Assembly (NCBI GenBank): GCA_963971285.1 | Contig: OZ020250.1 | Span: 16,290,499-16,354,498 of the forward strand | Source: Astropecten irregularis | Lineage: Eukaryota; Echinodermata; Asteroidea; Paxillosida; Astropectinidae | Direction of reading: 5' to 3' | Length of the DNA: 64,000 nucleotides | In this document: positions 61,880 through 64,000 of the stretch, piece after piece | Numbering within the stretch: the stretch's first letter is position 1 | How the letters are laid out: each line of letters opens with the position of its first letter | Notes under the pieces: model-generated | Told to the model about the DNA's origin: nothing | The model's database searches: none | Seen by the model: the letters and a program-made list of their open reading frames with translations, nothing else | Made by a program: the position numbers and the translations under genes

Positions 61880-63000
61880 GCACGTCGCACACTACCAGAA
61901 CGAGGGAGAAAATATGGATCGTCTAACAAGTGACACGGATCTGAATCGCAGCAGTGCATGAATGGACCATTTCTTTTTGGTGAGAGTGCAAATTACTAGG
62001 ACACGCTCATATTTTTTATGGGCCATGGAAAAGAATAACAAGGCCCTACAAGTCATTTTTAGCAGTGGAAATATTGAAGTATTATATTAGACCATCATGG
62101 AGCTACTTTTTATTAATACTGTTACTGCTATTTCAAGTCAGGCTTAAAAATTAACCCAAGCTTTTTTCAGTGTCATTTTGTTTACAAGGGTCCAACAAAA
62201 ATTAAATCATGCTGAACTATATTGTGAAAATAGTGAAAATTCTGTCAGAGCTGGAACTAAGAACTTAAAAAACTCAATAATCAATAACAACCACACATGT
62301 GCAAATAATGACATATAAATGACACAATGACATCAGTTTTTCTTGCTTTAATTTTGCATCCGTGGCAAATATTAAATATTAAATATGTCAATAAATAAAT
62401 ATATTATACATACATAAATAAATAAATAAATAAATAACATGAACAAACTGCTACCATACATTAAAAAAGTGCTTATAAATCATGACCATGTACATGTATT
62501 TGAAAAACTTCACATTCCCCAATGCAATAAGATCAAATAAACTAGACATGTGTGTGCACAAACACTGAGCTGTTTCGCGTATGTTTTATAAAAATGTACA
62601 AAACAAACATGTACACAATTGGTCCAGGACAGAGAAATAGTTTATCAGCGGTGTCTTAATTGTCCTAAACAACTACCAGGAGCGTCGTCACACGTTTATC
62701 AATACACGTATAGTACTACAGATACATACACACGGCCATGAGAAACACAGAAACGGCAGATTCTACTATAGGCCAGTACTACACTACTACATGTATAGTA
62801 TGTATGGTTGTGCTTATGGGCAGTGGAAACAGCAAAATGACTGATTTTCTAGCTCGTCCTGCTACGTTTACCTGTACACAATTGGCGCAATACTATGGAT
62901 AGCCATATCAGCGGTCCAAAAAGTTCTAGTGCCCGTGTTTTGTGTTATGTTTGACTCTAAATTTCAAAATTAATTATTAAAAAAAATCAATAAAAAATCA
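61880..63000. other. Upstream AT-rich region, no gene seen
   Basis: It holds an AAAT microsatellite and no open frame over 60 codons. It separates the promoter from the CRE array. Confidence 0.6.
62395..62445. repeat. AAAT microsatellite
   Basis: AATAAATAAATAAATAAATA runs with small breaks. It sits in a long AT-rich stretch upstream of SMARCC with no other signal. Confidence 0.9.
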
Positions 63001-63002
63001 GG

Positions 63003-63432
63003 CGATGACGTCATCGTGACGTCACTTCACATTAAGGATACTAGTACCATTTCCTACCTACCCACCAAGTTTCATTACGATCGGATATTAGCTTATATGT
63101 GTTTCTGGGAAAAAATGGCAAAATGAAATATTCAAAAATCAATAAAAAATCAGCCAATGACGTCATCGTGACGTCACTTCACATTTAGGATACTAGTACC
63201 ATTCCCTACCTACCCACCAAGTTTCATCACCATAGGATATTCCCTTGTATGTGAATCTGAAAATCGGCTTTTTGATGACGTCATCATGACGTCACACCTT
63301 TTTTTTATGCTTATAACCTAACAAACATTTTACCGAAAGAATTTCGAAAATACGATTTTGTCGTTCAGGAGATATAAAGAAAAGGTCCAAAAATTGAATA
63401 ATTCATATAAAATCACACGATGACGTCATCGA
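63003..63432. repeat. Array with seven TGACGTCA (CRE) palindromes upstream of SMARCC
   Basis: Perfect TGACGTCA occurs at 63006, 63017, 63158, 63169, 63276, 63287 and 63421. Pairs are spaced 11 bases apart (TGACGTCATCGTGACGTCA). The first two blocks are a direct repeat with a 152-bp period that shares TTCACATT-AGGATACTAGTA and CTACCTACCCACCAAGTTTC. TGACGTCA is the CREB/ATF binding site. The array starts about 1.85 kb upstream of the SMARCC ATG; it may simply be a dispersed repeat. Confidence 0.8.
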
Positions 63433-63491
63433 CACGTGACTGCAATTTTTGTTTATAATCCATTCATGAATGAGGTCTGTTTGCTAAACTG

Positions 63492-63595
63492 CTGGATAGC
63501 TCAGTTGGCAGAGCGGCTGTATGGTAAAATCATCAGGTCAGCGGTTTGAATCCACTCCAATAAATTTTTCTTTGTTCACTTTTTCCTTAAATCCT
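63492..63595 (+). mobile_element. tRNA-derived SINE upstream of SMARCC
   Basis: Box A TAGCTCAGTTGG is at 63497-63508 and box B GGTTTGAATCC at 63543-63553. A tail with AATAAATTTTTCTTTGTTCA follows, related to the SINE at 16963. Confidence 0.75.
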
Positions 63596-63599
63596 TAAT

Positions 63600-64000
63600 G
63601 TCACAAATTGTGTACAAGTATATTTAGTTTACTTATAGCACATACATTTTAGAACAGTTACAACACAGTACAATAGCAATTGTATAGAGTGCTCCTCAAT
63701 TCTAGTTTCGTACGGTACATTTCTCTCAGTCTCTTTTAGGTGCCTGGTTCCCCCAGTGAAATAAAGTACCGGTATGACTATGTCCTTATGCATGCACATG
63801 TAGACAAATAGGTTTAAAGCAGAAAAAATGTTTCTGACTTTGAAAGCATAATAAAAAATTCTGATGTCATTTTAAAACACGAATTGTTGATAATATGCAA
63901 AGATACATTTTTAAAATTTTGAAGAGATGGCATAAATGTTCACAGGGTGGGCCACCTTACTTAAGTACATGTAGCTGCAGATAACACTACCTGGGTCAAT
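63600..64000. other. Window end, nothing recognised
   Basis: AT-rich sequence after the SINE, with no frame or repeat I can name. Confidence 0.5.

Noticed and set aside
63492..63565. Possible functional tRNA gene upstream of SMARCC
   Set aside because: Same reasoning: the promoter boxes are intact but the stems are degraded and the tail is shared with other SINE copies.

Overview
This is eukaryotic DNA: intron-rich, AT-rich and packed with short interspersed repeats. It most likely comes from an invertebrate deuterostome, probably an echinoderm. That guess rests on the type of SMARCC protein and on the many tRNA-derived SINEs and small palindromic elements; no species marker is present.

One protein-coding gene can be reconstructed with high confidence. 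It lies on the minus strand from the start codon at 61158-61160 to the TAA stop at 31427-31429 and encodes SMARCC (BAF155/BAF170, fly Moira), the scaffold subunit of SWI/SNF (BAF/PBAF) chromatin remodelers. Twenty-five coding exons, all with GT-AG introns and consistent reading phase, give 1233 residues (1231 if the alternative exon 8 donor is used). In order they encode the N-terminal MarR-like/BRCT/chromo module (exons 1-7), a basic nuclear-localisation region (exon 9), SWIRM (exons 12-14), SANT (exon 16), a long acidic region (exons 18-20), the leucine-zipper coiled coil (exons 20-22) and a Pro/Ala/Thr/Gln-rich C-terminus (exons 22-25). A candidate poly(A) signal follows at 31117-31122. A CpG-rich stretch about 310-400 bp upstream of the ATG is the probable promoter.

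Region 1-31,000, downstream of the gene, contains no gene I can recognise. It holds MITE-like elements, tRNA-SINEs, hairpins and simple repeats, plus a few short open frames with tempting start or splice contexts, listed at low confidence. The introns hold most of the interesting structure. Intron 11 carries a complete 1654-bp non-autonomous hAT-like transposon with a perfect 8-bp target duplication. Intron 18 (7.4 kb) carries a minisatellite of about 31 units of 24 bp. Introns 5, 7, 8, 10 and 12 each carry one copy of the same 88-bp core in the same orientation. Region 61,700-64,000, upstream of the gene, contains a small inverted-repeat element, an array of seven perfect TGACGTCA (CRE) palindromes and a tRNA-SINE.

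Several element families have different interiors but share the terminus GGGGCC-ATTTCA or TTAAAGG. This suggests a few transposase systems mobilising many internal-deletion derivatives. I see no convincing viral, bacterial, CRISPR or toxin content.
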